Under the pieces are notes generated by a model. It was not told the DNA's origin, did not search any database, and worked only from the letters and a program-made list of their open reading frames with translations. A stretch of 64,000 nucleotides of DNA from Platerodrilus igneus (Eukaryota > Arthropoda > Insecta > Coleoptera > Lycidae): contig JARFIW010001215.1 in the NCBI GenBank assembly GCA_036346225.1, forward strand, positions 5,284,501 to 5,348,500, in the 5' to 3' direction. Shown here piece by piece: positions 44,466 to 56,879 of this stretch. A program made the position numbers and the translations under genes. How positions within the stretch are numbered: position 1 is the first letter of the stretch; every line of letters starts with the position of its first letter.

Positions 44466-47274
44466 TAGTGTATGTATACTAGATTTCTTTCTGTGTATTG
44501 AATTTTGGGTTTTCTTTAAGGCAGCTCAAATAGTTGGTTTTATTTATATCACGTTTAAAATTTACAGAACAAAAATATTAATTTTTTGGTATAAAAATTA
44601 ATTTATAACCATGAAATCATCTAGGTTTTTTTAAAGGAAATGTAGAAATGTAGAAATTGGTTTCATTGGGTGTGAAATTTTGCATAATCAGATTCAGGTA
44701 AATAGAATGTGGTTACGTGATTGATTCAAAGTAATCTTGAGATAAACAAAATTTATGTAAAAACAATCTGGTACATTTTAATGTTATGAATATGCTAATG
44801 AAGACAGCTTTTATTCTTGAGTATTAACTATAAAACAAGACTAGCATTGCCTGTTCATAAGATCTCCTGTATAAAAAAATTTATAGTTACACTATTGTTT
44901 AAATGTGACATTATTACATAATTTTTTACCGCTGTGGCGAAATGCATTTTGTGTGGTAGATGATATTTTTCTTTATTGCTGTTGTCTATTATTACATTAT
45001 TTTTCTTGGTTGTTACTTAACAAGAGGAGTGCTTATGGACATTGTGTAAGTATATATATTGTTGTGTAGCTTCTCTGGATTGCCTCGTCTGATCGCTAAT
45101 TCGAGCCCCACTGTAGGTCCGATATGATGTTCTGAAGTGAACCTCGGCTTTCCCTCTCTAACACACAACCATGCATAATATACGAACAAAGACGCTTACT
45201 TATACTGACGAATTTTAAAACTACCGCTCACTGCCACCTTGCTGTAATCTAAAAGCAAATCACCACCTTACAATCATACGTAATATAGCCCAACTCACGA
45301 AATACATCACACTCTATTTACATGAAATAAATATTACAATTTTAAAAACTCTTTTCATTATATACAATGATGTCACTTGGATTATTAACAATTCTTTTTA
45401 AACAATGTATTTGAATTCACTAATTTTATCATACAAATACCCTACTAAAGTAAGAGGGCTAACCCCATACCTGACTTTACCTTTTGTCCTAATATGAGCT
45501 TATAGTAAAACTCTTTAAACTTGAGTGCAAAATTATAGCACTGCAAAAATAAAAATAAGTCCATTTTTCTTTGTACAACAAAGCCTAGTTATCCTTATAT
45601 TAATTATCCCTTACTACCTAAACGAGTTTTTATCTACATATAAAATCCCACCAAATTTTCAGTTCATCAATTTCATAAAGAATTATCATTCCAAAGCACA
45701 AAATTAATAAAATAAATACAGCCAATCACCATCACAAAAATGTTGTATAAAATTCGTTATCTGGTACTCATTTTCCTGCAGGTATCAGCAAACCAGTCTT
45801 CGACGATGATGCCGTCTCCAGACTTTCGGCTATGAATCCACTCTCCAGGTTAAATCACCATTCCTCCCAGCACGCTGCTATCTAAATCTTTCCTCATTCA
45901 CCATAAACAAACATTCAGACTTCCACTATTTTCCCATTATATTTCCATTTATAAATAACTAATCAATAATTGCTGCATTCACCATTAAATTTCAAATTTG
46001 GAAACTATTTGTACGCTCCAACACCCAAAATAAAACTGTAGTTGGTACTTACATGCGTAATACACGCTTCGTCCAATGAGAAGCTTTTCAATGTATCAGC
46101 TTGTCATCACAACACACTAACTCATGTGCAATTACAAATAACTATATACAATCACTTAAAAGTATTCACTACTAGAGTTACCATCGAAGACGAGCGAAGG
46201 AAAAGTAAGAGAGAGTCACCCTCCTCCAGGGTGTTTATATAAGGATAATCGTACCCCCCTGTTTCTAAATTTTTCTCGTACTCAATAACGTACAAACAAA
46301 CATTCGTAGTCAACCGTCTACTTGCATCCAGAACATACAGGCATAACCGTTGCCAATTTCAAGTTAAAACACCAACGGTTCTTATGTTTCCGTAAACTAC
46401 CATGTACAAAACAAATAAAATCGTTTGAAAACCACCAACCGCCTGTGTGTTCCAGGAAAACTAGCCTCAACGAACATTGATTCTCGCTATATGCACGCCT
46501 ATCAACGCAACCAAACATATTTCTTCTCACTTCCTCTTGTATATCGCTTTATTCCACTCATGCCTTATTCTTTCAAACCCCCAGTTAGATATCTACCCTC
46601 ACCAATATTAAAACTGTTACGTGTCTGCCCATAACGTCCAATTAGATCACTCAATTTCTCTCCATATTTTCGATCGATACACACATCTTTCGTCTTCCTC
46701 TATCGACAAGCTACAGAATTGTCTTTGTTTCCTTGTTTATTATAACGTCTAACTGATATTTAGGCTTGCATCCCTGTCTTTCCTATGAGGTGATAAAGTC
46801 CGTCTTCGTTAGTGATATCAATCCGTGCCTGCGTTTCAACATACATTTATATTCTTAGAAATTATTGATTTTCTTACCTACCACTAACAAGCTCGTGTTC
46901 TAAATTCTATATTGAAACGTTTCTTGTTTACTAAAAAATATCGATCCTATGCTAAATAAAAAGGTTTTACATCCTGCTACACTATCTTAAATTATAATAA
47001 AAGCGGTATTTTCATCTTGTTGCTTTTACCCTTAGTGATTATCAAAACAAACCGTAAGCGAACATAATCTTAATTACTAATTTCAATAATAATAATAATA
47101 TTTAATTGGACCTTTAATTATAAAAGTACAGACTTTAGTATCGTTAAACTGGTTATTCTTGAATAATAAAGTGTGCACCACCTGCAAGGCCAGCAATACC
47201 GGTTGACCGCAGCTGTTCGCTATCTAATATCATAAAAGTGATGCGTTACATCTGTCTTATCAACACTTTTAATT
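44466..47274. other. AT-rich stretch without a recognisable gene
   Basis: Several short frames exist but none has recognisable content. A TTTATATAAGG at about 46236 is TATA-like. An AAT trinucleotide run lies near 47087-47102. Confidence 0.4.
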
Positions 47275-48402
47275 ATGCATAACACATCTGCATCTACGAG
47301 TATTACTTCTGAATACCATGGTGATACCTGTAATGAAAATTCTACTGTTCATTTATACTTTCAATGCTCCACCCGAAGGTACTACATTGGCCAGGAGGCG
47401 AGTTTTTTTTTGTTGCCTGGAAATTTAGAATTTTGCCGAACCCTTGCCGTTCCAGGCAAGGTAGGGATCTTTAACATGCGTGACAACACACACACACACA
47501 CACGGGACCTCCATTTAACCTCTCATCCGAACGAGGACGTAATTTTTGTGAAAAATGCTCACCTGCCATTTTTCAAGCAGTCGGCCGTGTCGGGATTTGA
47601 ACCCAAGACCTTGGGATCCGTAGTCTTACGCTTACTACATTGATCCACGGCGACGCTTGCCTGAAAATTCTACTGCAAATCACGAAAGTTCAACTCAGTC
47701 AGACTATCATTTTACAACTATAAACAAACCACATTCGATTTGTTTTTCAATCGTGGTTAGAGCTTCTAGCTTTCCCAGAAAAGACCAAGCAGTTATTTTT
47801 CCAGCAATTGATGGTTTCCAAGTAAAAGACTATGTTATTGGAACAGGTGCAAAGGTTGAACCAAGAAATATTTTATTTGCCTCCCGGATGTCCAACAACT
47901 GGATATGCTTTTACTTAAAACAAAGAATCGGCGAATAATTTTATTGAATCTCATAGAGGCATTGAAATTAAGGACGTTTATGTACCCGCCAGAAAACTTA
48001 TTTAACCTGCTAAAAGAGTTTCGTTATCCATCGTGTCCCCGTGCATACCTTGTCACATTATAGAAAATACTTTAAAAATAAATAATATTAAAATTGTTTC
48101 GCCTATTTCTTTTGTTAGGAGCAGGAATAGGCTTAGAAGAATACAAACATGTTTGTAGCTTCCGCCGTCAAGTGTTTGTTGTTAGTGATGATACAATGCA
48201 ACTACCATCATCTAGTGTTCTCTCATATGAAGAAGAAGATTATCGTATTTTCCTGTCTGATGAAAAGCCACATTGTTATAAATGTAAAGATTACGGCCAC
48301 ATCGCCTCCAAATGTACCATTAGAGAACGATCCGAAAACAATGTTTCTATGATTTGTGATATACCGCCGCCGTCGGTTACAAATAAACGCTTACACACCT
48401 AA
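47275..48402 (+). pseudogene. ORF1 of the Tx1/L1-type element, with zinc knuckle
   Basis: The frame starts at 47275 (M-H-N-T-S-A-S-T). It is cut by the SINE at 47348, and resumes in the same frame after 47675 once the SINE and one 14-bp target copy are removed. It then reads through N-I-L-F-A-S-R-M-S-N-N-W-I-C-F-Y-L. Stops occur at 47936-48100. The end (48120-48402) has L-S-Y-E-E-E-D-Y-R-I-F-L and C-Y-K-C-K-D-Y-G-H-I-A-S-K-C, a CCHC knuckle for RNA binding. This layout is usual for ORF1 of insect Tx1-like elements. Confidence 0.8.
47348..47661 (-). mobile_element. tRNA-derived SINE, copy 2, with 14-bp target duplication
   Basis: 314 bp, flanked by TGAAAATTCTACTG at 47334-47347 and 47662-47675. 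On the minus strand the head resembles a tRNA: a GCCGTGG acceptor-like strand pairing with CACGGC, GACTACGGATC as in tRNA-Arg(ACG), and a perfect B-box GGTTCAAATCC (plus-strand 47593-47603). The body includes a CA dinucleotide run near 47486-47506 and ends near 47348. The 14-bp duplication is the kind made by an L1-like machinery. Confidence 0.88.
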
Positions 48403-48937
48403 ACTTCAATATCAGATTGAATCACTGATTTGGAAAACGAAATAATCGCACCAATCGAGCGTAGCATGATTAAATTAGATGATACACATGAACTAAATTT
48501 TGTAACGCCAAAGCACGTTTGAAAAAGAAATGAAAATAAACACTAGAAAACCGACAGCGAAGTATTACAGTCACAAGATATGTATGATAATATAGAGCAA
48601 TTATGGGTACAGAAACCATAACAAATAATGTCATTCACTGACTTTAGACAATTCTTGAAAGATACCAAAGGGAATGATGAACCATTAATAGTAGCCCAAA
48701 GATACTGTAACGATATCTCTGGACTCATATTGTTGATAAAATCTGTAACTCCTTTAATATTTCAAAGGGCTTTAAAATAGAGCTTAAAACGACTCAGCGT
48801 AAAACTAAATCATTCCATCCATGGAGATGGAGAAGTGGCAACAACACTGATGGAATCTTCTTCACGAACATCTCCAGTGAGAAATCTCTCAGAAACAAGT
48901 AACAATAGCAACAAAAATTCCTAAATCAACAAGAACG

Positions 48938-49660
48938 ATGTCACAAAATTCGCAAAATTTGATAAAAATCACCACTCTCAACGCAAAAAGCATTAATGCT
49001 AATTTTAAATGGGTCCTGATGGAAACATTTCTCGAAAATAATTCCCCTGACATTTTATTCCTGCAAGAAACTAATATAGTAGAAATACTAAACACTTCAA
49101 CTTGTAAATGATATACATTACTATTAAATGCTGCTGTTACTAACTACTCGGACACACTAGTAGCGATAAAAAAGATTCCTCATTTAAAAGTTATTGAACA
49201 CAGAATAATATTCAATTCTTATTTGCAACTTGTAACTATAGAAATCGAACAACAAAAATTGCTTTTACTTTCAATTTATGTACCACAAGAGCTGCAAAAG
49301 GCCAAAGAAGTATTACTTAGTCTTAGAAATACAGAAAACCAGAAAGTTAATCATAATGGTATTATAATCGGCAGAGATTTCAATTGTACGATAAATAATA
49401 AACTCGACACACTGAATTCAGTAGAAAGGTCTCCAGCACTTGCAGAAATGTTAAACTTCACGCAAAATTGTAAGATAGTTGGCGCCATTTTAATAGTCAA
49501 AAGGGTGGGTACACCTACGTATCCCAAACAACAGCAATACAAGAAACTGCATCCAGAATTGATAGAATTTATTGCCAACAAACTTGCGTTCAAAATTAAT
49601 ATCCACAACTGTACAAGGATCGTTTTTGGATCATTTAGCAGTATCTACCATAATTAGAAG
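48938..49660 (+). pseudogene. Endonuclease of the Tx1/L1-type element
   Basis: A first frame from 48938 reads T-T-L-N-A-K-S-I and I-L-F-L-Q-E-T-N (catalytic Glu region) and then stops at about 49110. A second (49223-49657) reads L-L-L-L-S-I-Y-V-P and I-I-I-G-R-D-F-N-C-T (catalytic Asp/Asn; the usual second Gly is Arg here) with E-R-S-P-A-L. The catalytic His-containing end is poorly preserved around 49620-49660. The gene is inactive. Confidence 0.82.
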
Positions 49661-49995
49661 CCCACTAGTACATAACCCATTGTCTCCCTACTGGAAATTT
49701 GATAATTTACTTTTAGAGGAACGAGACTACCAAAATATCATGCATATCTTTCTGGTTACAGAAATTGAAACTAAATTATAAACATGCGATATTTTTGAGT
49801 TGTGGGAAAGCTTAAAAACCCATATTAAAAAAATGACAATTCTTTATGCAACGCAGAAAAGGCAACAGAAAGTTCTTTCCTTGAAAAGTCTTTATAACTC
49901 AATAGAAAAATTATCAAAAACCCCATTCTTAGAACACGAGGAATTGGAAAAGTATTCACAGCACATAAAAGATATCACAAACAACGTGTATAAAC

Positions 49996-52337
49996 GTGCT
50001 GGTAAAAAACTCAAAATTAAAAGATGAAAACGGCACTATAGTCACAAAACCAACAAAACTATGCTTTATCGCAATAAAGCACTTTGAGCCCATATATGCA
50101 AAAAATACCAAAGCCGTCATTAATGAAAGTTCACAATTATATAGGGACATCAAAAAACTTCCAAATCTTCATAAAATAGAGTTATATAAACCAATCACTC
50201 TAACGGAATGTACAATAGCACTTAACTCCTTAAACGAAAACAAATCGCCCGGAATAGACGGCTTACCAGTCAAGTTTTACAGATACTTTTGGAATTTACT
50301 AGGGAAAGTGCACCTAAAAGTTTTCACTTCAGCAATAAACCAGAACGAATTGCCAAAATCAACAACGAAGTCTGTAATATTTCTTTTACCGATACAAGGA
50401 GATCCTACTAACATAGAAACCTGGCGGTCCATATCTCTACTCGGAACCGATTACAAGATACTTGCTACAGTTCTATCAACCAGATTATCAACAGTAATAT
50501 CATTAATTATTGAAGACGATCAAAGCTACTCCGTTCCAAATCGAACAATTTATGATACCTTGCATCTATATAGAGATGTTATCTATCAAGCTAACGACCA
50601 GGAGTTACCACTCGCTATTCTAAACTTAGACCAGAAGATGGCATTCGATAAAATTCATCACAATTATTTATACTACGTCTTATCATTAATGAATTTTGGT
50701 GATGCTTTTATCAGCAATATAAGAATGCTTTACTCGAATGCTCAAAGCCATTTACGGATTGGACTGCTGTTGTCAAGACCGCTACAATTTTCAAGGGGCA
50801 TAAAACAAGAATGTCCTCTTTCGGGACCGTTATTTTCCTTAACAATAGAGCCCCTTCTTGCCCATTGCAGGCGTGTGCTAGCTGGGTATCATTTAACACT
50901 AGATGGCGATATAAAGCTTAAGGTTACAGCTTACGCAGATGATGTAACTGTGTTCATATCTGAAAACGAAGATTTCTTAAAGTTTAAAAAGATCTATGAC
51001 ACGTATGCACAAGAACCAAATGCTAGAAAATCGAAAAGTTTCTGGACAGGCAGTTGGAAACAACAGGTTGATAACCCGCTGGATATTTCATGGTCCTCAA
51101 GATATATCACTGTGCTAGGTATCAGACTATCTAATAATATGGATAAAGACGCCGACTACGCTTTTAACTTTTTGTCAAACAAAATCGCGCAGTCTATTCA
51201 AAAATGGTCCCAAAGAAAACCAATTGCTACACAGAAACACTTGTGCTTATCACTTAAACAAGGAGGACTGGTGCATGTACCATCAAAAGTTAAAAGTTTT
51301 AGAATCAACTTGGTCCAAAGATTTATAAGCTTAACAGAAAACCAAAAATGGAAGGTAATGATGCAAAACCTACTAGAGTTATCTAATGTAATAAAAGTAT
51401 CATGGCAGCTTTTCTTCATAAATGACTACAGTGTAATTAGGAAAAATACCTCTCCCTTCATTAAATCTATGCTCACTTCAGTTAGAAATTTAAATATAAC
51501 ATTAACACATTGTCCAAATAATTTTTATGATATCCAATAAATACCCACGGCAAAATTCAGACTAATCAAGACTTGTATCCCGCCACTCTTCAATAAGCAT
51601 TGGCAAATAAGCAATATTAATACAGTCAACAGACTCATTTCAAAAAATCAATGGATACCAGAAGAAGATTTGAAGTTATTAATTAAAAACTATACAAGTA
51701 CAACACAGGAGGAACTTTTGATAAGTTATAGAAAGATAAAAGCATTTTTTAAAGTACATTATAAAATTGTAGAACAAAGTTGAGATAAAACCACTACAAA
51801 ACGCATTCTAGTAGCTGAGATACATGATGAGCAATTCCAAATAAACCAAGCGACACGGAGGAAGCTACAACAGAGCCTAACCTCAATTTTTTTTCAACAA
51901 AACTTTTTGAAATAATGGAAGGGCATTGGATTGAAGAGAAAGTGCTGTGGCAAACCTACTACAGCACACCTACAACTTGTCATATGGGTGATGTTTCATG
52001 GAGACTACCTAAGAATTGTCTAGCAGACAATATTTTTCTACTACACGCCGGACTCAGTATTACAGATAAATGCCCCTTTTGTCAGGCCGTTAGAGGGTCT
52101 TCTCAGCACGTATTAATAGATTGCCCTAAAAGCCAAGATTTATGGTCATACATAGTGGAAATAAGAAAAAGGCTAATAAAAAATGAAAAAATTCCTCCAA
52201 AACGAATAAACACCGGATATCCTGGAAAATCAAATACCAGTATCCTAATAAACTACCTGTTGAACATGGGGAAGTGGACAATATATCAAATTATAAAGCA
52301 CATGAAAACAGGAGAAGACAAGTTGCTACGTACCTAG
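49996..52337 (+). pseudogene. Reverse transcriptase and C-terminal region of the Tx1/L1-type element
   Basis: The 514-codon frame 49996-51540 spans the polymerase: N-K-S-P-G-I-D-G-L-P-V-K-F-Y, W-R-S-I-S-L-L-G-T-D-Y-K-I-L-A, N-L-D-Q-K-M-A-F-D-K-I (motif A), F-S-R-G-I-K-Q-E-C-P-L-S-G-P-L-F-S-L (motif B) and A-Y-A-D-D-V-T-V-F (motif C). These fit L1/Tx1-type polymerases. Catalytic Asp residues are present, although motif B has Glu where Gly is usual. After stops near 51540-51790 a further frame (51915-52337) has C-P-F-C-Q-A...H-V-L-I-D-C-P, a zinc motif common near the end. The polymerase frame alone is remarkably long compared with its surroundings. Confidence 0.87.
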
Positions 52338-52480
52338 ATGTAGCCGGAAGAAAAGTAAATACCAGGCTAACTATCAAATGCGGAGGAGGGGGGGATTTAC
52401 CTAAATACCAAGAAAAAAACAAAAATAAAATAAAGTACATCGCCCATGATTATCTATTAACACAGAAATAAATAAAGGAT

Positions 52481-54949
52481 TCTGTAAAAACAAGCGAAAG
52501 CAATAAATTAAGCGTTACTATTTCACAGCAAACAATTATATTGTACGGACAATTTAGGAATTTAGATACGAAGTGCGCATCTTGTATTTCACACAAAATA
52601 AAATGAATCAGTAGTAAATCAAATGTGAGAGCTTTTGTTAAGCGTTTAAAAAAAATTCACCTAATACTTGTAAAATAATTAATTAGTAGGAAAGAATTAA
52701 TGTGTGAGTGCTTTGGTCAGACATCTTTTAAATTGTACATAGCACCGTTTGTGAAATAAACCAATCAGTATAAAAGAATAAGCGCGTGTCTGTCCAACAT
52801 TTTAACAATGGTACATCACAACTGTAGAACGATAATATCGATTAGCAGCAGCAAACAATAGTTCTACAATGTCACGTTTCTTGCCACGTAACTACACCAA
52901 ACGCTGATACGGAATATGCCATTGACACACCCAAAAGAAAACGACTTGCATACTTGTAGGTGTCCGGATACTTAGCTTGCAAGTCGTCGGGGGTGAGTTA
53001 GCACAGCAACGCCACGGTCGTCGGGATCTATTTACCCTGCTACCATAACTGCAGCAGCGGTCTACGGACAAAAGCAGTTGGTCTACAGAAAGAAAATCAA
53101 TTTGGCCTTCAGCTAAGAGCTAAAAAAATAATCGGATTAGAATGGGTAAGCGCGGGAAAACTCGCCGAATACAAGCAAGAAACCTCTTACTTGTCGAACA
53201 ACAAAACGTGCATCGCTGTAGAAAATATTTCAACACACAAGATGAAGAATCAAATTAAAAATTGGTTCAAATAACACGAATTCGAACTGCAAATTCTCGC
53301 GTTATCAAAAGCGCGATTAAAACTGGAAAACACGGTTTTATCGGATAGTTCAATACACTATTTAGACGAAGGTTTAGATGGAAAACACATAAGAAGCAAT
53401 TATAAGTTAGCGGAATGTTTAACACACTAACGGATACTTAAAACAGGATATAAACTATTTAATTATAGCATAAACTTGTAGTTTCCAGGCAAGTAGATTT
53501 GAATTAAAATTATGTCAAGCGGGCTTATACTGAACAGGTACATTATATAGGGTGTTGTTGCAAAATTTAAGAATTGAAAGGGAATTTATTCAAACGTGTA
53601 ATAAATTAATAAGGGAAAAATAGGGTAATTAATTTATGCTGAAAATAAACGTAACAAAGTTAGATTAGAAAACAGCTTTTCTACGCAACCTAAGAACACA
53701 AATACTAAAAACATTCACCTGGTATCTTGGTAAAGGTCAATTAGAAGAATTTAAAAGGAAGTTTGCTACAGGAGAAGTGTTGTGTAAAACAGACAATAAA
53801 ACTTTAATTTTTAGTTAAATGTTAGACCTAAAATGATTTTAACTATAAATACATTAATTAACATTTCTATTTAAAAAAAAAGTGTATTTGGAACACATAT
53901 GTATGATTATATGTATAGAATAAGTTTTGGTTAGTGTAAATATTATTGTTTTAATAAATATAATAATAATAATAAAACAGACACACATGCACGCACGGAT
54001 GCTCGCATGCGTGCGCACACACACATACACTTTTGAATCTAACACATGTACGTGCACATGCATGTGCACACATACAAAATAATATTACATGGTAGAGACT
54101 ATTTTTAATTCAGAACTTAGATTTGGCTAGATTGTACCTTTGGCAAGTACAGTCTATACCAAAGATTCACTTTAAATCTGTCTAACTAACGCCAACTGAG
54201 TCACGTCTTTAGTTTGTGAAATCATAAATTATGCATAAACAAAGGATATCGAAGCTAATTTTGGTGCAATACTTTAGACCTATTTTTAATTCGATGATAC
54301 TGAAGCACAGAATATGTCAATAGGTGCAAACAAACATGAATCAACGAATATGAAGTGTGTTAAATTAGTTACAAGGCATCGATCGTGAAAAAGCATGGAA
54401 CAATATAAGGTAACTTACATTTATTACATTACAGGCAATTAAAATAATCCAACCATAGCCTCCATCAGGGTGTCCATAACTGACTTCATTTTCCAGATCT
54501 GACATTGTATCTGCTACAGTTTAATTTTTATTTATTTATTGGATTTAAATTACATAGTCAAATTTGAGAAAATCATGACATACAGCACACTGTGAGAACT
54601 ATTATATTTATGCAGTTAATAAACACTGTTATTTGAGGTATATAAGAGAAGCTGAGAGTATTGCTTGACTCAATTACTCTGTATGGTTTTTAAACAATAT
54701 AGCGGGTATCAACAGGATTAATCTTTATCAGCTGTTTTAATGAGATTTGCTTATCACTATGCGTTTTAATTATTTTATATAAACATGTATAATATCCATT
54801 ATACATCTGCCTACAAGGAGTGCACTATTAAAATATATAATTATTTTAATAATTAATGAAATAAGTAGGGAGCACATACGGTCTGGATTTTCTGGGACAT
54901 TCCCGGCTTTATTAATTTTGCCCCAGCGTTCTGATTTATATGATTTATC
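52481..54949. other. Stretch without a recognisable gene
   Basis: Holds a 10-bp perfect inverted repeat (ACGACTTGCA at 52941-52950 and TGCAAGTCGT at 52978-52987) and a CA/TG-rich microsatellite region at 53980-54075. Coding remnants were not recognised. Confidence 0.4.
53980..54075. repeat. CA/GCA-rich simple-sequence region
   Basis: Alternating ACACAC, GCACGC and TGCATG blocks over about 95 bp. Open frames across it are artefacts of the repeat. Confidence 0.75.
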
Positions 54950-55488
54950 TATTTATTTATTTCTATCTCTTATTAACGCTTCATGGTTATTACAAGAGTG
55001 GATATTTCTTAATAGTAGACAAGCTACAATCACAGCATAGCATATACAGGTACAATTTCTAAATGGAAATACTGCACTATATATTTTACTAATTTCTACA
55101 CGGCCTATAGAAGAAACATCTAGATTGTGTACCCCACATTAAGTATTAGTAGTACGCATCATTTCATTTATTGGTCCTGATCTACAGCCGAAGCGAATAT
55201 AGTTTAACCATTGTAAACTATTGTTACTCATTCTAAGATAAGGCACATTTAAGCTTATCTTATTTATAAAATTGTAATCTTTATATTTAGGGTTTTGAAC
55301 GGACAAGTACTAAAAATAAAATACTTGCAATATTGCGCCTATGATCAAGTGATATCAATCCGTACATGTTCATTAGGGAATTATATGATATTAAACAGGG
55401 GTAACATTTGTGCTCCCTAACAGTGAAATCATAGAAATCTCTTTTGCATTTTTTTTATGTTATTGATACGTGCGGTTGCTCTTGGTGC

Positions 55489-55935
55489 CTAAATAAATGA
55501 GCAGTATTCTAAGTGGGGTCCTACAATAATGTTAAATAGAGTTATTAACGTCTTCACTCTTGTAAAATATTTTGAATTTCTCATGATAAATCCTAATGCT
55601 TTTAAAGCTTTATTGACACAATGGTGATAATGCATATTAAATTTGAAATCCTTGTAGTAAATGCCGATATCCTTATGTGTATATTCTCGCTTTAATGCGA
55701 TGTTCCATATGTTGTATGAATAAACCACTTGTGATCGTTGCCTTGTCAGGGTCATACTGATACACTTCGTTATAATAAAGTTTATTTTGTTGTTAAGACA
55801 CTATCAACTCACACTATACATATCCCGCTGTAGCAGCGCGCAATGCTGTTCACATTCAACCATAATAAATATTTTAACGTCATCCGCGAACATTTAACAG
55901 TGTGACAATTTAATGCATTTTGGTAGATCGTTCAC
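55489..55935 (-). pseudogene. Reverse transcriptase C-terminal fragment
   Basis: Motif C (F-A-D-D-V-K-I) lies near 55890-55870 after a stop, and the 88-codon frame 55755-55489 includes G-P-H-L-E-Y-C-S, the conserved end of the thumb segment in Jockey-type polymerases. Part of the relic at 54950-56850. Confidence 0.78.
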
Positions 55936-55943
55936 ATATAATA

Positions 55944-56721
55944 CAGGGTTTCTCACGAGGAACCCGACAAACTTCTAAGATGGTTTCCTCTCATCAAAAT
56001 AATGAAGAAAAGTTCATATAAACATATGTCAGGAAATGCTTTGTTAGCGCGTTATGGCTAGCGAAATATTTCGCTCGATTTTCTGGGAAAGGACGGCAAT
56101 AAGGCCAAACTGATTTTTTATGTCGTTAAATTAGGTGTTAAATTTATTGGATTTTATGTAAAATGAACTGAAAAATTGAATAAAACATATCCCAGACCTC
56201 CAGGATCACCCATATTTGAGATATCATACAAAATATGCAAAATTCAGTCTAGAAAATCATGTCTCGTTTAGAGCTGAACTACATTAACTTCGCTAAATGG
56301 GTAATAAACACGCAAACTTTTTAAACAAAACTTGTGGTGAATTTAATTCTGAAGAGAATGATGTAAAATAGGCAAATAATAAACAAATACAAAGTTTTAA
56401 AAATTAATGTTTAATTAAATTAACACATACGAAAAATAAGACAGAAAATGCAATATCTGTTTATTAAATAAAAGTTTCTACGTAAACACAAAACATTTTA
56501 ATTGCTAATTCTTTTATTCCAATTTTCAACACCTAACTTAACGCCATTAAAAATCAGTTTGGCTTTATTTCCGTCCTTTTCCAGAAAATCGGGCGAAATA
56601 TTTTGTTAGCCGTAACTCGCTAACAAAGCATTTCCGGACATATGTTTATATGAATTTTTTTATTATTTTGATGAGAGGAACCCACCTTAGAAGTTTGTCG
56701 GTTTCCTCGTGGGACACCCTG
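55944..56721. mobile_element. Non-autonomous inverted-repeat element with AATA target duplication
   Basis: 778 bp with terminal inverted repeats of about 205 bp (55944-56150 and 56519-56721) that begin CAGGGT and are roughly 85-90% identical by eye. It is flanked by AATA at 55940-55943 and 56722-56725, and it interrupts a reverse transcriptase frame between motifs B and C. No transposase is coded. The superfamily is not clear. Confidence 0.88.
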
Positions 56722-56879
56722 AATAAACATCAAGGGGACTAGATTATTCCCTTGTGGGACACCTGAACTGGCCGTAGATGGCATTAAATTAGCGTTCCTT
56801 ATACGGAGATTGTATATGGTTGTGAGGTAACTCTATTGCGGGTTTACACTTGTCAGATACCAATGCTGTTTTACAGGGG

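Larger units (their letters stand above)
47275..52480 (+). mobile_element. Tx1/L1-type non-LTR retrotransposon carrying a SINE
   Basis: Plus-strand element with ORF1 ending in a CCHC zinc knuckle (48270-48315) and an ORF2 with endonuclease (48938-49660) and a long reverse transcriptase frame (49996-51540), followed by a C-terminal zinc motif (52071-52130) and AATAAA sites at 52466-52476. The polymerase motifs place it in the L1/Tx1 branch. ORF1 and the endonuclease are broken. A SINE sits in ORF1 at 47348-47661. Confidence 0.87.
54950..56850 (-). mobile_element. Non-LTR retrotransposon relic, split by an inverted-repeat element
   Basis: On the minus strand, 56840-56726 ends in S-G-V-P-Q-G-N-N-L-V-P-L-M-F-I (polymerase motif B). 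After the insertion 55944-56721 the sequence resumes with V-N-D-L-P-K and F-A-D-D-V-K-I-F (motif C, near 55890). A frame at 55755-55489 follows with D-I-G-I-Y-Y-K-D-F-K-F-N and L-G-F-I-M-R-N, the post-polymerase segment of Jockey/CR1-type proteins. Further 3' sequence to about 54950 is degenerate. It is truncated upstream near 56850. Confidence 0.8.

Noticed and set aside
47590..47661. A possible tRNA-Arg gene on the minus strand
   Set aside because: The D-arm and anticodon stem do not pair well, the same head occurs attached to the same body at 27950-28242, and the unit has a 14-bp target duplication. It is the head of a SINE.
53100..53420. Possible homeodomain-like remnant (I-K-N-W-F-K)
   Set aside because: Only six residues match and the frame stops directly afterwards; the rest shows no homeodomain pattern.
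53854..54069. 71-codon minus-strand frame rich in His, Val and Cys
   Set aside because: Caused by reading through the CA/GCA simple-sequence region.
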